Shown: positions 1 to 9,574, numbered from the stretch's first letter. The stretch: DNA of 64,000 nt from Apricaphanius iberus (GCA_028564705.1 JAPXFQ010000128.1:186001-250000), one strand, 5' to 3'. The notes: generated by a model from the letters alone, not told the origin. A program made the numbers and translations.

Positions 1-74
1 GTTCTTTTGTCCTCCCTGTGTTTCCCTCCTCTGCTCCCAGGTGTTCCCTGTTTTGTGATTACCCCTTCCCACAG

Positions 75-82
75 TATATATA
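75..82 (+). promoter_or_regulatory. LTR TATA box
   Basis: TATATATA lies about 95 bases before the AATAAA signal, the usual U3/R spacing of an LTR promoter. The start of transcription is inferred near 105-110. Confidence 0.55.
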
Positions 83-169
83 CCCTTCTGTGTCTGTCTG
101 TCCTCGTCGGGTCGTTGTTGTCGCTACCTCCCCTAGTTCTCTGTGCTTCTCGTCTTTTTTTGGACAATT

Positions 170-175
170 AATAAA
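170..175 (+). promoter_or_regulatory. LTR polyadenylation signal AATAAA
   Basis: AATAAA occurs in the LTR and again at 4281-4286. In the right LTR it would end the element transcript; in the left LTR it lies two bases before the ATG chosen for the ORF. Confidence 0.55.
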
Positions 176-176
176 C

Positions 177-3100
177 ATGGGCCGTAAGAGCCACAAACGC
201 CGCTCCGCATCTGGGTCCTCCTTGAGCCTAAACATGACAGTACGACCCGACCAACTGGACCCAGCGGATTTCTATTCAGACTCACCTTTTTGTGGTTCGC
301 GGCTGGCCCTCTGTCCGCCCGGAGTTGGGCCCCGTCGTCGTGAGGGGGGCGGCCTCCCCGCTCCTTGGGTTTTGGGCCATCGTGTCGCTCCTAAGCGCCC
401 TCCTGGGAACACGGCTGCTGTTTCCCCAGCATTTCTCCTTGCCTCCATGTATGACGATTCGGAGGAGGAGGATGACGGTTTCCCGGATTTCTTGTCGGAC
501 TCCCTGGACGACGAGCTGGACTTCTGCAGCGGCGCCCAGGGTGCGCCGGTTTCTCCACGGCTTTCCGCCTCCTGGTCCGGCCGGTCGTCCTCCCTGGCCC
601 CTTCCACCGGTCCTCCACCTGTCTCCGGTCCCTCTGAGGCTGGTCTTCGTCCTGCTTCTCGGCGTCGAGGGAGGAGGCGTCGCCGAGCTGCTCCATCTTC
701 GCTTCAGGGGAGCTCCGCTTCCTCCTGCCGCCAGCAGCCAGTTTCGGGTCTGCCTCCTCAATCCCTTCGGCACCACCGGGTGTCGGTCTGTTCCCAGCCG
801 GCCTGTCCTCGTCCACCTCTGCCGGTCTCGGCTCGCTGTCCTCCGCCGCAGGGGAGCGCGGCTTCCTCTCTCCTCTCTCTGGAGCGGGCCGCCCCTGGTG
901 GCACTTCGGTGGCGGATGCTTGCCCCGGCGTCCAGCCTTCTGTTTCGAGCTCCCGGCCGCTGCAGCCCTCTTCCGCGGTCGCTTGCTCGGTGCGTCCGGC
1001 CGCGGGGCTTCACGCTGGCACCGGTGGAGGTGGCGCCATCTGGCGGCCGTCGACTGAAGCGGACTTTGAGGTGTTGTTTGGGGAATTCAGGAATGACTCT
1101 GGGATGCTTGAGAGCATCTTTGAACTCTATTATGAGTTCGTTCGGAACAAAGGAAAGAGTTCCGTAAGGAATGTTGAGCCCAGGTCCCCTGTGGAGACTG
1201 TATTTGAGCGCTCTTCAGAGGCTCACCTGGAACCCCGGTTCCGAGTTCCCTCCGAGGGCGTCCAGACGGATGCACCTCGGCTCCGAGATTCCTCCGAGGG
1301 TGTTCTGGAGAACACGCCTCGGGTTCCTGATTCCTCCGAGGGTGTTCAGGAGAGCACGCCTCGGGTTCCTGATTCCTCCGAGGGTGTTCTGGGGAGCACG
1401 CCTCGGGTTCCTGATTCCTCCGAGGGTGTTCTGGAGAGCACGCCTCGGGTTCCTGATTCCTCCGAGGGTGTTCAGGAGAGCACGCCTCGGGTTCCTGATT
1501 CCTCCGAGGGTGTTCTGGAGAGCACGCCTCGGGTTCCTGATTCCTCCGAGGGTGTTCTGGGGAGCACGCCTCGGGTTCCTGATTCCTCCGAGGGTGTTCT
1601 GGAGAACACGCCTCGGGTTCCTGATTCCTCCGAGGGTGTTCTGGGGAGCACGCCTCGGGTTCCTGATTCCTCCGAGGGTGTTCTGGAGAACACGCCTCGG
1701 GTTCCTGATTCCTCCGAGGGTGTTCTGGAGAACACGCCTCTGGTTCCTGACTCTTCCGAGGGTGTTCAGGCGACGCCTCCGGTTCCTGACCCTTCTGAGG
1801 GTGTTCAGGCGAACACGCCTCCGGTTCCTGATTCCACCGAGGGTGTTCTGGAGAACACGCCTCGGGTTCCTGATTCCTCCGAGGGTGTTCTGGAGAGCAC
1901 GCCTCGGGTTCCTGATTCCTCCGAGGGTGTTCTGGAGAACACGCCTCGGGTTCCTGATTCCTCCGAGGGTGTTCTGGAGAACACGCCTCGGGTTCCTGAT
2001 TCCTCCGAGGGTGTTCTGGGGAGCACGCCTCGGGTTCCTGATTCCTCCGAGGGTGTTCTGGAGAACACGCCTCGGGTTCCTGATTCCTCCGAGGGTGTTC
2101 TGGAGAGCACGCCTCTGGTTCCTGATTCCGCCGAGGGTGTTCAGGGGAACACGCCTCTGGTTCCCGATTCCGCCGAGGGTGTTCAGGAGAACACGCCTCT
2201 GGTTCCTGACTCTTCCGAGGGTGTTCAGGCGAACACGCCTCCGGTTCCTGACCCTTCTGAGGGTGTTCAGGCGAACACGCCTCCGGTTCCTGATTCCACC
2301 GAGGGTGTTCAGGCGAACACGCCTCCGGTTCCCGACTCTTCCGAGGGTGTTCAGGCGAACACGCCTCCGGTTTCCGACTCCGCCGAGGGTGTTCAGGAGA
2401 ACACGCCTCCGGTTCCTGCCTCTCCCGAGGGTGTCCAGGGGAACACGCCTCCGGTTCCTGCCTCTTCCGAGGGTGTTCAGGGGAACACGCCTCCGGTTCC
2501 TGCCTCTTCCGAGGGTGTTCAGGAGAACACGCCTCCGGTTCCTGACTCTTCCGAGGGTGTTCAGGAGAACACGCCTCCGGTTCCTGCCTCCTCCGAGGGT
2601 GTTCAGGAGAACACGCCTCCGGTTCCTGCCTCTTCCGAGGGTGTTCAGGAGAACACGCCTCCGGTTCCTGCCTCGTCCGAGGGTGTTCAGGAGAACACGC
2701 CTCCGGTTCCTGCCTCGTCCGAGGGTGTTCAGGAGAACACGCCTCCGGTTCCTGCCTCTCCGAGGGTGTTCAGGAGAACACGCCTCCGGTTCCTCCTCTC
2801 CGAGGGTGTTCAGGCGAACACGCCTCAAGGCTCAAGGTTCCACGCCGCCGGCCTCCAAGGCTCAAGGTTCCACGCCGCCGGCCTCCAAGGCTCAAGGTTC
2901 CACGCCGCCGGCCTCCAAGGCTCAAGGTTCCACGCCGCCGGCCTCCAAGGCTCAAGGTTCCACGCCGCCGGCCTCCAAGGCTCAAGGTTCCACGCCGCCG
3001 GCCTCCAAGGCTCAAGGTTCCACGCCGCCGGCCTCCAAGGCTCAAGGTTCCACGCCGCCGGCCTCCAAGGCTCAAGGTTCCACGCCGCCGGCCCCCAAGG

Positions 3101-3314
3101 CTCAAGGTTCCACGCCGCCGGCCCCCAAGGCTCAAGGTTCCACGCCGCCGGCCCCCAAGGCTCAAGGTTCCACGCCGCCGGCCCCCAAGGCTCAAGGTTC
3201 CACGCCGCCGGCCCCCAAGGCTCAAGGTTCCACGCCGCCGGCCCCCAAGGCTCAAGGTTCCACGCCGCCGGCCCCCAAGGCTCAAGGTTCCTCGTCGCCG
3301 GCCTCCTCGTCTGA
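177..3314 (+). CDS. Tandem-repeat protein of the LTR element, function unknown
   Basis: An open frame of 1,045 codons runs from the ATG at 177, inside the LTR just after the AATAAA signal; the frame is open further upstream and a second ATG lies at 234. I do not recognise the protein. Visible parts: a basic start (MGRKSHKRR); an acidic block near residues 91-116 (YDDSEEEDDGF); an Arg cluster near 162-170; Ser/Pro-rich sequence; a more ordered-looking block near 295-325 (FEVLFGEFRNDSG, then IFELYYEF); then from residue 359 about 38 copies of a 14-residue unit of the type PVPDSSEGVQENT. Two small deletions in the last units (near 2757 and 2790, net three bases) shift and then restore the frame. 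The frame continues as a 10-residue repeat (QGSRFHAAGL) to a TGA at 3312. No signal peptide, membrane segment or retroelement enzyme domain was seen. Whether it is translated is unknown; every repeat unit is a multiple of three bases, so several frames stay open automatically. Confidence 0.5.
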   Translation: MGRKSHKRRSASGSSLSLNMTVRPDQLDPADFYSDSPFCGSRLALCPPGVGPRRREGGGLPAPWVLGHRVAPKRPPGNTAAVSPAFLLASMYDDSEEEDDGFPDFLSDSLDDELDFCSGAQGAPVSPRLSASWSGRSSSLAPSTGPPPVSGPSEAGLRPASRRRGRRRRRAAPSSLQGSSASSCRQQPVSGLPPQSLRHHRVSVCSQPACPRPPLPVSARCPPPQGSAASSLLSLERAAPGGTSVADACPGVQPSVSSSRPLQPSSAVACSVRPAAGLHAGTGGGGAIWRPSTEADFEVLFGEFRNDSGMLESIFELYYEFVRNKGKSSVRNVEPRSPVETVFERSSEAHLEPRFRVPSEGVQTDAPRLRDSSEGVLENTPRVPDSSEGVQESTPRVPDSSEGVLGSTPRVPDSSEGVLESTPRVPDSSEGVQESTPRVPDSSEGVLESTPRVPDSSEGVLGSTPRVPDSSEGVLENTPRVPDSSEGVLGSTPRVPDSSEGVLENTPRVPDSSEGVLENTPLVPDSSEGVQATPPVPDPSEGVQANTPPVPDSTEGVLENTPRVPDSSEGVLESTPRVPDSSEGVLENTPRVPDSSEGVLENTPRVPDSSEGVLGSTPRVPDSSEGVLENTPRVPDSSEGVLESTPLVPDSAEGVQGNTPLVPDSAEGVQENTPLVPDSSEGVQANTPPVPDPSEGVQANTPPVPDSTEGVQANTPPVPDSSEGVQANTPPVSDSAEGVQENTPPVPASPEGVQGNTPPVPASSEGVQGNTPPVPASSEGVQENTPPVPDSSEGVQENTPPVPASSEGVQENTPPVPASSEGVQENTPPVPASSEGVQENTPPVPASSEGVQENTPPVPASPRVFRRTRLRFLLSEGVQANTPQGSRFHAAGLQGSRFHAAGLQGSRFHAAGLQGSRFHAAGLQGSRFHAAGLQGSRFHAAGLQGSRFHAAGLQGSRFHAAGLQGSRFHAAGPQGSRFHAAGPQGSRFHAAGPQGSRFHAAGPQGSRFHAAGPQGSRFHAAGPQGSRFHAAGPQGSRFLVAGLLV
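1251..2826 (+). repeat. 42-bp tandem array, about 38 units
   Basis: The unit begins tccgagggtgttc and includes gttcctgattcc. It encodes 14 residues in the frame of the 177-3314 ORF. Units fall into groups: LENT/LEST/LGST with PRVPD in the left half, QENT/QANT/QGNT with PPVPD or PPVPAS in the right half. One unit (near 1762) lacks one codon and two near the right end carry small deletions. Variation includes apparently synonymous third-base changes (gat/gac, tcc/tct/tcg, cct/ccc) as well as second-base changes. Confidence 0.95.
2827..3300 (+). repeat. 30-bp tandem array A, 16 units
   Basis: The unit starts aaggctcaaggttccacg, and copies begin every 30 bases from 2827 to 3277. The first eight units end gcctcc and the next seven end gccccc, with no other differences seen. 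The sixteenth (3277) is chimeric and leads into array B. The clean split points to recent stepwise expansion. Confidence 0.95.
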
Positions 3315-3900
3315 CGGTCCCTCGTCGCCGGCCTCCTCGTCTGCTGTTTCCTCGTCGCCGGCCTCCTCGTCTGCTGTTTCCTCGTCGCCGGCCTCCTCGT
3401 CTGCTGTTTCCTCGTCGCCGGCCTCCTCGTCTGCTGTTTCCTCGTCGCCGGCCTCCTCGTCTGCTGTTTCCTCGTCGCCGGCCTCCTCGTCTGCTGTTTC
3501 CTCGTCGCCGGCCTCCTCGTCTGTTGGTTCCTCGTCGCCGGCCTCCTCGTCTGTTGGTTCCTCGCCGCCGGCCTCCTCGTCTGTTGGTTCCTCGCCGCCG
3601 GCCTCCTCGTCTGTTGGTTCCTCGTCGCCGGCCTCCTCGTCTGTTGGTTCCTCGTCGCCGGCCTCCTCGTCTGTTGGTTCCTCGTCGCCGGCCTCCTCGT
3701 CTGTTGGTTCCTCGTCGCCGGCCTCCTCGTCTGTTGGTTCCTCGTCGCCGGCCTCCTCGTCTGTTGGTTCCTCGTCGCCGGCCTCCTCGTCTGTTGGTTC
3801 CTCGTCGCCGGCCTCCTCGTCTGTTGGTTCCTCGTCGCCGGCCTCCTCGTCTGTTGGTTCCTCGTCGCCGGCCTCCTCGCCTGTTGATCCCTCGCCGCCG
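3301..3900 (+). repeat. 30-bp tandem array B, 20 units
   Basis: The unit starts gcctcctcgtctg. In order there is one unit with acggtcc, six with ctgttt, twelve with ttggtt (two of these with tcgccgccg) and a last one with ttgatcc. It reads as SSPASSSVGS in the frame shared with KAQGSTPPAS of array A. Block-wise homogeneity again indicates recent amplification. Confidence 0.95.
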
Positions 3901-4010
3901 GCCGCCACGTCATGGGTCTTCTGGGGACTGTGGTTTTGTCCCTCCGTCCTGGACCCCCTCCTCCCGCCCTGGCTTGAGTTTCCTACTTGGTGCGCCAGGT
4001 GGCGCACCTT

Positions 4011-4020
4011 GAGGGGGGGG
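4011..4020 (+). other. Polypurine tract
   Basis: gagggggggg followed by tac and then the LTR start TGTCATG. The same position in the minus-strand copy reads ggggaggggtac before TGTCACA. Confidence 0.65.
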
Positions 4021-4023
4021 TAC

Positions 4024-4350
4024 TGTCATGATCCGTCCCTGTCTGTGTTGTTTTTTCCTCCCTGTTTCCTCCCAGTCTGTTTGAGTTTATTAGTCCTAGT
4101 TTGTTTCACCTGTTCTTTTGTCCTCCCTGTGTTTCCCTCCTCTGCTCCCAGGTGTTCCCTGTTTTGTGATTACCTCTTCCCACAGTATATATGCCCTTCT
4201 GTGTCTGTCTGTCCTCGTCGGGTCGTTGTTGTCGCTACCTCCCCTAGTTCTCTGTGCTTCTCGTCTTTTTTTGGACAATTAATAAACATGGGCCGTAAGA
4301 GCCACAAACGCCGCTCCGCATCTGGGTCCTCCTTGAGCCTAAACATGACA
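4024..4350 (+). repeat. 3' LTR, complete (327 bp)
   Basis: Starts TGTCATGATCC and ends AACATGACA, giving short inverted termini. TATA box at 4186-4192, AATAAA at 4281-4286. Nearly identical to the left LTR. Confidence 0.85.
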
Positions 4351-5129
4351 ATATATGTTTTAAACTTTTATTATTCAGAAGGTAAAAGTCTGTTTATATA
4401 GCTTGCATGATGGTAATAATATGTCTGTCAGTATTGTTTATGGGGGTAAGCTTTTAAGTCATAAAACTCTTGGGTAAGTTTTATTGCAAGCTGTAAAAAC
4501 AGGATGTCTGTAGATTTAGTGTGTTGCCATAAAACCATAAAACTCAGAATGAGCTTTTGACCAAGAGAAAATACGTCTCACCTTATGACTGCATAATTCT
4601 CTGACAGCCAATAATGGCTAAGACACTGTTTGGAAATGATCTGATTGGAGGGAGTAGAAACGCCTAGAGGCCCGGTTTCTATAAAGATGTGAAATGAAGA
4701 TCATTCAATTGTCAGATTTCTTTAAATCTGGACCAGAGGAACTAGGGGGGCAACTTCCTCTGTAAAACTGCAATTTGTTAATCTGTTCAAAATAAATGTT
4801 AAGAACTGGAAATTGGCTCCATTTTGTCTCTGCTTGAACATGCATTGAATTAATTATGATAATTATTTAATTCAACACCATGAAGCGGCACTCAGGGCTG
4901 TCCGGAGGAGGAAGCTTAGTTTTTGCTGAGCCCATCTTTTCAAAGTTTGAGAAGAGGTCAGCATTCAGTCAGTCCTTACACTAGAACTTAAGTCGAGTGG
5001 AGAACCTTTTGTGTTTCAACACTCGTCCTACGTAATCTGCAACTTTAGTTTAATCTGAATAAAGTTCAATTTTCTCATTATTCCAAGTAAGATACTTACT
5101 GACTGATATATCTTGTTCAGGAGTGGCTT
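4351..5129. other. No gene recognised; possible old LTR-like sequence
   Basis: A TATA-like tctataaag (near 4679) followed about 110 bases later by aaaataaatg could belong to an old LTR, but I found no paired termini. Confidence 0.2.
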
Positions 5130-5405
5130 AACACAAGGAATACAACAAATATGCCCCATGCCCTTAATAGTGTGTGGTGGCTCCTTGACCTCTGATTGAA
5201 CTGAACCCTTGAACCAAAGTTCACACCTGGTGAATCTTCCAGAAACTCTTCAGTGTACTTTGCCAAAGAATCTTCTCAAAGCTGCACTTCCTCCAGCTGC
5301 GTCTGCACCTTGTTTGACAGTTTTTCTTCTCACTCAATACACTGGATACACATTGTGTTAAAAACCATTGGCCTTTTGTAGCTTATGCTCCATGTAGTGG
5401 GTGTT
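5130..5405 (-). pseudogene. Tc1-like transposon remnant (DNA-binding region)
   Basis: The segment is similar to the antisense strand of the N-terminal region of teleost Tc1-like transposases as I remember them, and parallels the order seen at 26.86-27.0 kb in this window. No open frame survives. Identification rests on nucleotide resemblance only. Confidence 0.4.
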
Positions 5406-5984
5406 TATAACTGATCAATGTATGTAACATATCTCTGCTTAAAATCTATTTTATTGGTATTTCATTATCTATATTTTTTTCTGAGAAATATAATTGTATT
5501 AGGTGTAAATAAATTAGGTGTAAATCAATCAAACTGAAAAGAAAGTAACCGTTTAATGATAACCCTATGTGTAAGAAATATAGATATAGCATGAGTTTCC
5601 GTTTTGTATTTAATAACTTTATTGTTTGAATGGACATCTGGGAGTTACCATGTTGAACAATATTGAGAAAACAAGTTACCTTGAGATTATATAATGTGGC
5701 AATATTGAAAAGAAAGGGATCATTTTCAGTCTGGGAACTTAAAAAGTAAAATAAAGCGAGAAGAGAACATAATATATAAACAAGGGGTTTCAATTTGGAG
5801 GTTTGACAAAATATGCAGTTAAAAAAAAGGATTCCACTGCAACTGGTAACACAGTTGGGATTGCTGTGGTTGCAGGTTTGCATCCATGGGGCCCAACCCC
5901 ATGTCAACCCCATGTCAAGGACTTCATGCAATCTGCTGGGATTCCTTGCATAGAAAACTTTTAACTGATTGGAATGAATGTTTG
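5406..5984. other. No feature recognised
   Basis: AT-rich sequence; the long open frame on the minus strand (5446-6093) has low-complexity composition, overlaps a retroposon tail and is not convincing as a gene. Confidence 0.3.
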
Positions 5985-6080
5985 TATAATTGTATTTAAA
6001 TGAATTTTGTTGTAATGTGCCCTGAGATGACTTTTGCTCTGAATTGCTGCTATATACATAAAAGTGAATTGAATTGAAAA
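5985..6080 (+). repeat. Retroposon 3' tail ending in (TGAAT)n-like repeats
   Basis: The run atgtgccctgagatgac ... ctatatacataaaagtg followed by gaattgaattgaa matches the common 3' tail of teleost L2-type LINEs and the SINEs that use them (family knowledge). Only the tail is recognisable. Confidence 0.6.
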
Positions 6081-9020
6081 AATGGAAAGACACTGAAGTA
6101 GTCTTAATGTTAGGAGTTATAAAATGAATGTTAAACAGGAAAAAATATTCTTCTTTATGATTTACAAAAATACATTTTGAAATTTTCTCCCCAACCTAAG
6201 TATGGGGCTTTAATTTCCTTCTTCTTTAAAATGGGAAGTATTTCTGTTTTACATTAGGACCCTGTTTTACCATCCACTGGAAAAAATGTTTGCAGGTGAT
6301 TGAGATATCACAGTCCAGAACCAAAATCTCAATGTCGACATTTTGATCTATTTAGATACACTTTATATTATCAAATATATCTATGACATCAGTTTTTGTC
6401 AGCCTAACTCAACACTTGAAAATAAAAAAATGAAATCAGTTGTTATTTAGCACAAATTAATCATAAATAAATAAATACATAAAAGTGATCCAGAACCAAT
6501 ATACCTTTGTTTACTGCCCAGTAATGACTCATTACTGAAGTGACACTTCCATAAAACGACAGAAATGTGTTATTTTGTGACAAGTAGAAGCTGATGGGAA
6601 AAGTGTAAGGAAACTGAAATGGAAGGTCTGACTTTTTTCATAGTTCGTCATTATTGTTGAATTACCTAGGTGACAGTCCCAATCAACAGAAAGCCATAAC
6701 CTTTAGATGGAAAGGCAAGAAAATGACATGATTGTGTTTCTTGTAGACAGGTGCTTTTGTGCAGCAGTTTTCAGCCTGTGTATGGCAGATCTGAGATGAA
6801 GCAAGCAGTCACAGAGTGGCCACTCGCCTTACCTTTGATATGTTTCCTTTGCAGTAAGGGTAGGATCGTGACTGGCTCTGTGTATATGTTGCTTTTCCTT
6901 TAAAGCCTGCATACCTCAAATATGCAAAAAGTTTTCTTCTGTGTGGGTGACTCACAAATCAACATTTGACAGGTTGAGAAAAGCACCTCAAAAAGTAGAA
7001 ATTGTTGTACAGGAAAAACTTACGAAATATGGAACTTTACATATTTACTGTACTTCTGCTTTATTTATACCAAACAGAAATTAAACATTGCCATAACCCT
7101 TATCTTTCAAGTATCTTCAATTAGTTTTTGTTAGTGTGTTGCCATGGGTAGGATGGGTCTCCAGCAGCAGTTAGTCTTGCAACAAATACAAAGAGGTCTC
7201 TGACTGAAGACATTTAATGAATGATGTCATGACATACTAACAGCTCAGTATCCGATCACCAGAGACGATACGAGAAGCATGATGTGGGTGACAAAATCAA
7301 TTGTTGCCAAATAGTGCTGATCCACCTCATTTGCTTTTGATGCTCTTCATTACATTCCTTTCCGGTCTTCTAGTTAGAAAACCGGGCAGACAGCCATTGG
7401 AGTTGGGGATATAATTCTGGCCTATTATAATCATAAAAGAGATGGTTAGAACTTCTTTTTTCTCTCTGCTTTTTTGGTCTTGCTATGGTACCATGAAGCC
7501 TTTTGAACTCCTCTGTGCTTAGGCGTTATATATTTCACAGCTTGTCTGAGGTTTTAAGATGCTAATCAGCTGCTTCTAGTTGTAAAAGCAAGACCTTGTT
7601 GCCACAGTTAGGCGTCATAACTCTCTGAATGTAAAAAAAAGTAGAAGCAAAAATATTTCCAGAGGCACAGCAGTAAAAACCAGAGAGAAAAACTGTTGAA
7701 ACGTGCAATAGTCCAATCAAAAAATGTTGAACAAAAGTCTTCAAAAAGAGCAAATCCAAATTAATGAAGCACAGCTGCTCCAACATGCTGCTGTCATGAG
7801 TGTAGCAGCATGATGTGTCTAAAAGTGCGTGGCCCTTGCATTTTATCACTGTAAATTCCAACCAAAAATCCCAAATGTACCTAGTTGTCAGTTTTTCATG
7901 AGCCTACAGCTTTTTAACTGAAGTTGTTGAAAAAATAGGTTAGTCAGTCAATGCTAATTTTTAAAATTGGCAACCCCCTTTCACCATTCTATCTTGAGGC
8001 AAATGGAATATCTATTCAATGAAAATTAGGCAAAATGATGGCCTACACATGAATGGTATAACAGGGAAGTTGGTATCTCAACAACTTAGCTAAGTCTATT
8101 TAACTTTTTATTTTAGGGAATCTGGACTATATCTATTTTTCTTGTGCATACACGAAACATGTGTCTTAAGGATTTAAAACATTAATGCTGCTTTATTATG
8201 TTATTTCTTTTAAGTAGTAATGCAACTGTTAATATATGTCAAGTGTGTAACAACAGTGTGTTGATTTCAGCTACAGTTATATAATAGATGATCTTTCAGA
8301 GGGAAACCTAAGAAGTAGCAGATATTTTTCATTATTATTCTACAACGTGGTGCTAAAATTCAAAGAGGAGGAAAAACAAAACATGTTTTTTCTCAAATGT
8401 TTTACAAATAACAAGCTGAACCTATAGGTGTACTCTGTATTTAGGACAGCCTGAGTATCTCAAGTTGATGTACAGTATCTTATTGGATCAGTAACCTTCT
8501 TCCACATATTTTCTGTCCCTTCAGGGCCTGCTCTTGGGGTAGGTTACAAAGGCAGTTGCCTAGGGCACCAACAACTGAAGGGGGCGCTGTTGTTACAGCT
8601 CAGAAGAAAACATAAAATGGGAGAAGATATTGAAGCTTTTCAGTCTTTACTCTTTGTTGCTTTTTAAAATATATTTTACAAAAATAAGTGTTTGCTATGT
8701 TCTTAATGTCAAGAGAATATGATAACAAAACTTTAAATTAAAGTTTTGTAACATAAATATTTGTCACTAGTTAAATATGTTTTTCTGAAAATGGTTACAT
8801 GATTGGACTATCTTTATTGCTGGTGAAGAACAGAGCTGCTCAAAAAGCTATTTGGTCAGATAATCTCCCTCTTGATCAGGTTATTTGTGGTTATTGCATG
8901 TGGATCATGGAGTGTGTTGGCTTTTATAGTGATGCTCTAATTTTAAAGAAAATTGTAGAACAAAGTTCCTTAAAGCGTACTACTGCAGACACTGCAGCTG
9001 CCTGTAAAAACCTCAGATGC
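6081..9020. other. No gene or repeat recognised
   Basis: About 2.9 kb of AT-rich DNA with only short open frames (for example 8799-9023, 74 codons, no recognisable motif). Confidence 0.3.
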
Positions 9021-9267
9021 TAATTGTCACGGCCTTTTAACTTTCAAACCCAAAATGATCTAACAAATAACTGCTGGTGGCACTAATACCTTAGCACCTC
9101 CGAGACGTTTTGAACTCACAGGGGAATATCGCAAACTATTCATAACAAAACATGGCTAAATGAAAGAGTTTTGGAGCAGGTAATGCCTTATTACAGACGG
9201 CAAACTCCTGCTCGGCTTGACTCCCATAATATGGATCTACACACTAATCGCAACTCATTATAAAATC

Positions 9268-9345
9268 CTCCTGAACGGCTCCAAGTAGCTTCAAACTTGT
9301 CTGTGTGAGTAAATGAACATAATAGAAAAAAAAAAAACTTTCCCA
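9268..9345 (+). repeat. Dispersed repeat, second copy at 53545-53640
   Basis: Shares ctcctgaacggctccaag / ctcctgaacagctaccac, gcttcaaacttg and gtgagtaaatga, then an A-run and actttcc, with 53545-53640 in the same order. Family not identified. Confidence 0.6.
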
Positions 9346-9574
9346 ACAAGTAAGGTTTTTACATCACATATTAGAGCTGAAATAGTTTGTATAAATAAAC
9401 ATCCATCTACTTTAACTTTAACTGCATTCCCCAGTCCCCTGTCAACATTAGAGGAGGCAGAAGTGAACGGAAATGGCAAGTGTGGGAACTGTGCCCCATA
9501 CACGGCTTATGGAAAAATGCAAAATAATACTTTAGATGGCTTTCTTTTAACCTTGATTTCTTTCTGAAATTCTT

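Larger units (their letters stand above)
1..239 (+). repeat. 5' LTR, 3' portion only
   Basis: Matches 4112-4350 with two substitutions over 239 bases. By comparison with the complete right LTR (327 bp), the first 88 bp lie left of the window. It contains a TATA box (75-82), a polyadenylation signal (170-175) and ends CATGACA. Such low divergence indicates a recent insertion. Confidence 0.85.
2827..4023 (+). other. Second open frame across arrays A and B to the LTR, conserved in the old copy
   Basis: One frame offset from the 177-3314 ORF, this stretch reads KAQGSTPPAS repeats, then SSPASSSVGS repeats, then a non-repetitive tail containing SVLDPLLPPWLE and GGYCH, where TGT of the last motif is the first codon of the LTR. 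The decayed copy near 61.5-62.2 kb reads KSQGSAPSSHK and SVLDPLLTLWLE ... GYCH on the minus strand in one common frame, interrupted by a stop at 61785-61787. That makes this the better-supported ancestral frame for the C-terminal part. How it joins the N-terminal frame is unresolved: a frameshift mutation in this copy, splicing or programmed shifting are all possible. Confidence 0.45.
1..4350 (+). mobile_element. Non-autonomous LTR retroelement with a tandem-repeat ORF (left LTR cut by window edge)
   Basis: Direct repeats at 1-239 and 4112-4350 differ at only two positions seen by eye (accccttcc/acctcttcc and tatatacc/tatatgcc). The complete right copy starts TGTCATG and ends CATGACA. A G-run (4011-4020) plus 'tac' sits immediately before the right LTR, as expected for a polypurine tract. 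Internal sequence 240-4023 shows no protease, reverse transcriptase, RNase H or integrase motif in any frame. Instead it carries an N-terminal non-repetitive segment and three tandem arrays. Architecture and termini resemble teleost Ty3/gypsy LTRs (family knowledge), so I infer a non-autonomous derivative mobilised in trans. The left target-site flank is outside the window, so a target duplication cannot be tested; the right flank begins atata. Confidence 0.8.

Noticed and set aside
240..262. Primer-binding site for the LTR element
   Set aside because: No convincing complement to a tRNA 3' end could be recognised directly after the LTR.
1171..2826. Reading the 42-bp array in the second frame (RVFRRTRLRFL type)
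   Set aside because: Strongly Arg/Phe/Leu-biased and only continuous because of unit length; the N-terminal region joins the other frame.
1215..2828. 537-codon minus-strand ORF across the 42-bp array, and other long minus-strand ORFs to 4007
   Set aside because: They are consequences of repeat units divisible by three; composition is Arg/Asn- or Glu/Asp-repetitive and no start context or old-copy conservation supports them.
1..4350. CRISPR array or bacterial repeat locus
   Set aside because: Units are contiguous without spacers and the sequence context is vertebrate.
4560..5100. Solo retroviral LTR
   Set aside because: TATA- and AATAAA-like words are spaced plausibly but no TG...CA ends with a duplication were found.
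5446..6093. 215-codon minus-strand ORF
   Set aside because: Overlaps a retroposon tail, is Phe/Leu/Tyr-rich from AT-rich DNA and has no motif.
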